From the NCBI GenBank assembly GCA_016869675.1, contig VGDP01000029.1, positions 1-37,701 on the forward strand: 37,701 bases of DNA, written 5' to 3'. The position numbers were made by a program, and so were the translations under genes. This DNA is from Alphaproteobacteria bacterium. Lineage in GTDB: Bacteria; Pseudomonadota; Alphaproteobacteria; SP197. The notes below the pieces were generated by a model that saw only the letters and a program-made list of their open reading frames with translations, made no database searches and was not told where the DNA came from. This document shows, in pieces, positions 37,416 through 37,701 of this stretch (position 1 is its first letter; every line of letters starts with the position of its first letter).

Positions 37416-37701
37416 GGGGATTCACAAAGTTGGCGAAGGGTGATCCAAGGTCTTGGAGGAGGACCGAGGATGCCTTTACGTCGCTACGAGATCACGGACT
37501 TCGAATGGTCGATCATGCAGCCGCTGTTGCCGAACAAGCCGCGCGGGGTGCCGCGCGCCGACGACCGTCGCGTGCTCAACGGCATCTACCGGCGGCTGCG
37601 CACCGGCTCGCCGTGGGCGGACATCCCGGAGCGCCATGGCCCGGCGACGACGTGCTACAACCGGTTCGTGCGCTGGCGGAAGCAGGGCGTCTGGGAGCGG
37701 C
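37416..37701 (+). mobile_element. Left end of an IS5-family insertion sequence
   Basis: A transposase gene starting at 37470 is preceded by GGGGATTCACAAAGTTGGCG (from about 37417), which begins abruptly right behind the start of the decayed esterase and is the probable terminal inverted repeat. The right end is outside the window, so the repeat and any target duplication are unproven. Confidence 0.65.
37470..37701 (+). CDS. IS5-family transposase, N-terminal part
   Basis: Seventy-seven codons from ATG at 37470, with GGAGGAGG just upstream, encode the DUF4096-type N-terminal domain of IS5/IS1031 transposases: LRRYEITDFEWSIMQPLLP, RRVLNGIYRRLRTGSPWADI, PATTCYNRFVRWRKQGVWER. This domain binds the element ends; the DDE catalytic part lies beyond the window. 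The visible part has no lesion, so the element may be recent. Confidence 0.88.
   Translation, partial: MPLRRYEITDFEWSIMQPLLPNKPRGVPRADDRRVLNGIYRRLRTGSPWADIPERHGPATTCYNRFVRWRKQGVWER

Overview
The window is GC-rich (roughly two thirds G+C by eye). It reads like an alphaproteobacterial chromosome, probably from the Rhodospirillales side. The support is family content and style: a ClpS-ClpA pair, a phasin with PhaR-type operator sequences, an Atm1-type ABC exporter, a DUF1244 protein, a SPOR-tailed DD-carboxypeptidase, frequent GTG/TTG starts and ATGA gene overlaps. This placement is inference; no rRNA, tRNA, CRISPR array or phage module was seen.

Layout. The window opens inside an IS3-family element (1-113) that has removed the start of an aldo/keto reductase gene. 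A junction zone follows (1035-2091) with an unassigned gene remnant facing a truncated ureF and an intact ureE. From 2096 to 5900 (minus) lie a BKACE/DUF849 enzyme, an L-carnitine dehydrogenase-like enzyme and an Atm1-type exporter. From 5993 to 8022 (plus) lie DUF1244, an N-terminally truncated acetyltransferase and the two subunits of an acetoacetate-type CoA-transferase. A broken galE, a small PepSY-like ORF, a frameshifted EamA permease, a Rieske oxygenase, a Baeyer-Villiger-type monooxygenase and an amidase follow (8206-14815). Next come a heavily decayed class III aminotransferase, an FMN/4Fe-4S/FAD demethylase-like oxidoreductase, an EutQ-like cupin, an M24 hydrolase carrying an in-frame amber codon and a HemL-like aminotransferase (15059-21370). 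The part from 21608 to 27447 holds purA, a CoA ligase coupled to an enoyl-CoA hydratase, and a second amidase. The final part has the DD-carboxypeptidase, an iron-type alcohol dehydrogenase, a frameshifted acetyltransferase coupled to an amine oxidase-like FAD enzyme and a lipoprotein, the phasin, clpS-clpA, a ruined esterase and the left end of an IS5-family element.

How the genes may work together. The clearest metabolic theme is use of quaternary amines and short acyl-CoA compounds. Carnitine dehydrogenase plus BKACE would give glycine betaine and acetoacetyl-CoA, the CoA-transferase handles acetoacetate, and the Rieske, FMN and DAO-type enzymes are plausible N-demethylation or amine oxidation steps. 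Phasin marks storage of the carbon as polyhydroxyalkanoate.

Two structural observations stand out. First, about ten of some thirty-three genes are broken. The lesions include in-frame stops, frameshifts, internal deletions and lost catalytic residues, which suggests ongoing genome erosion, although some homopolymer indels could be sequencing errors. Second, every convergent gap longer than about 100 bases carries members of dispersed palindromic repeat families.
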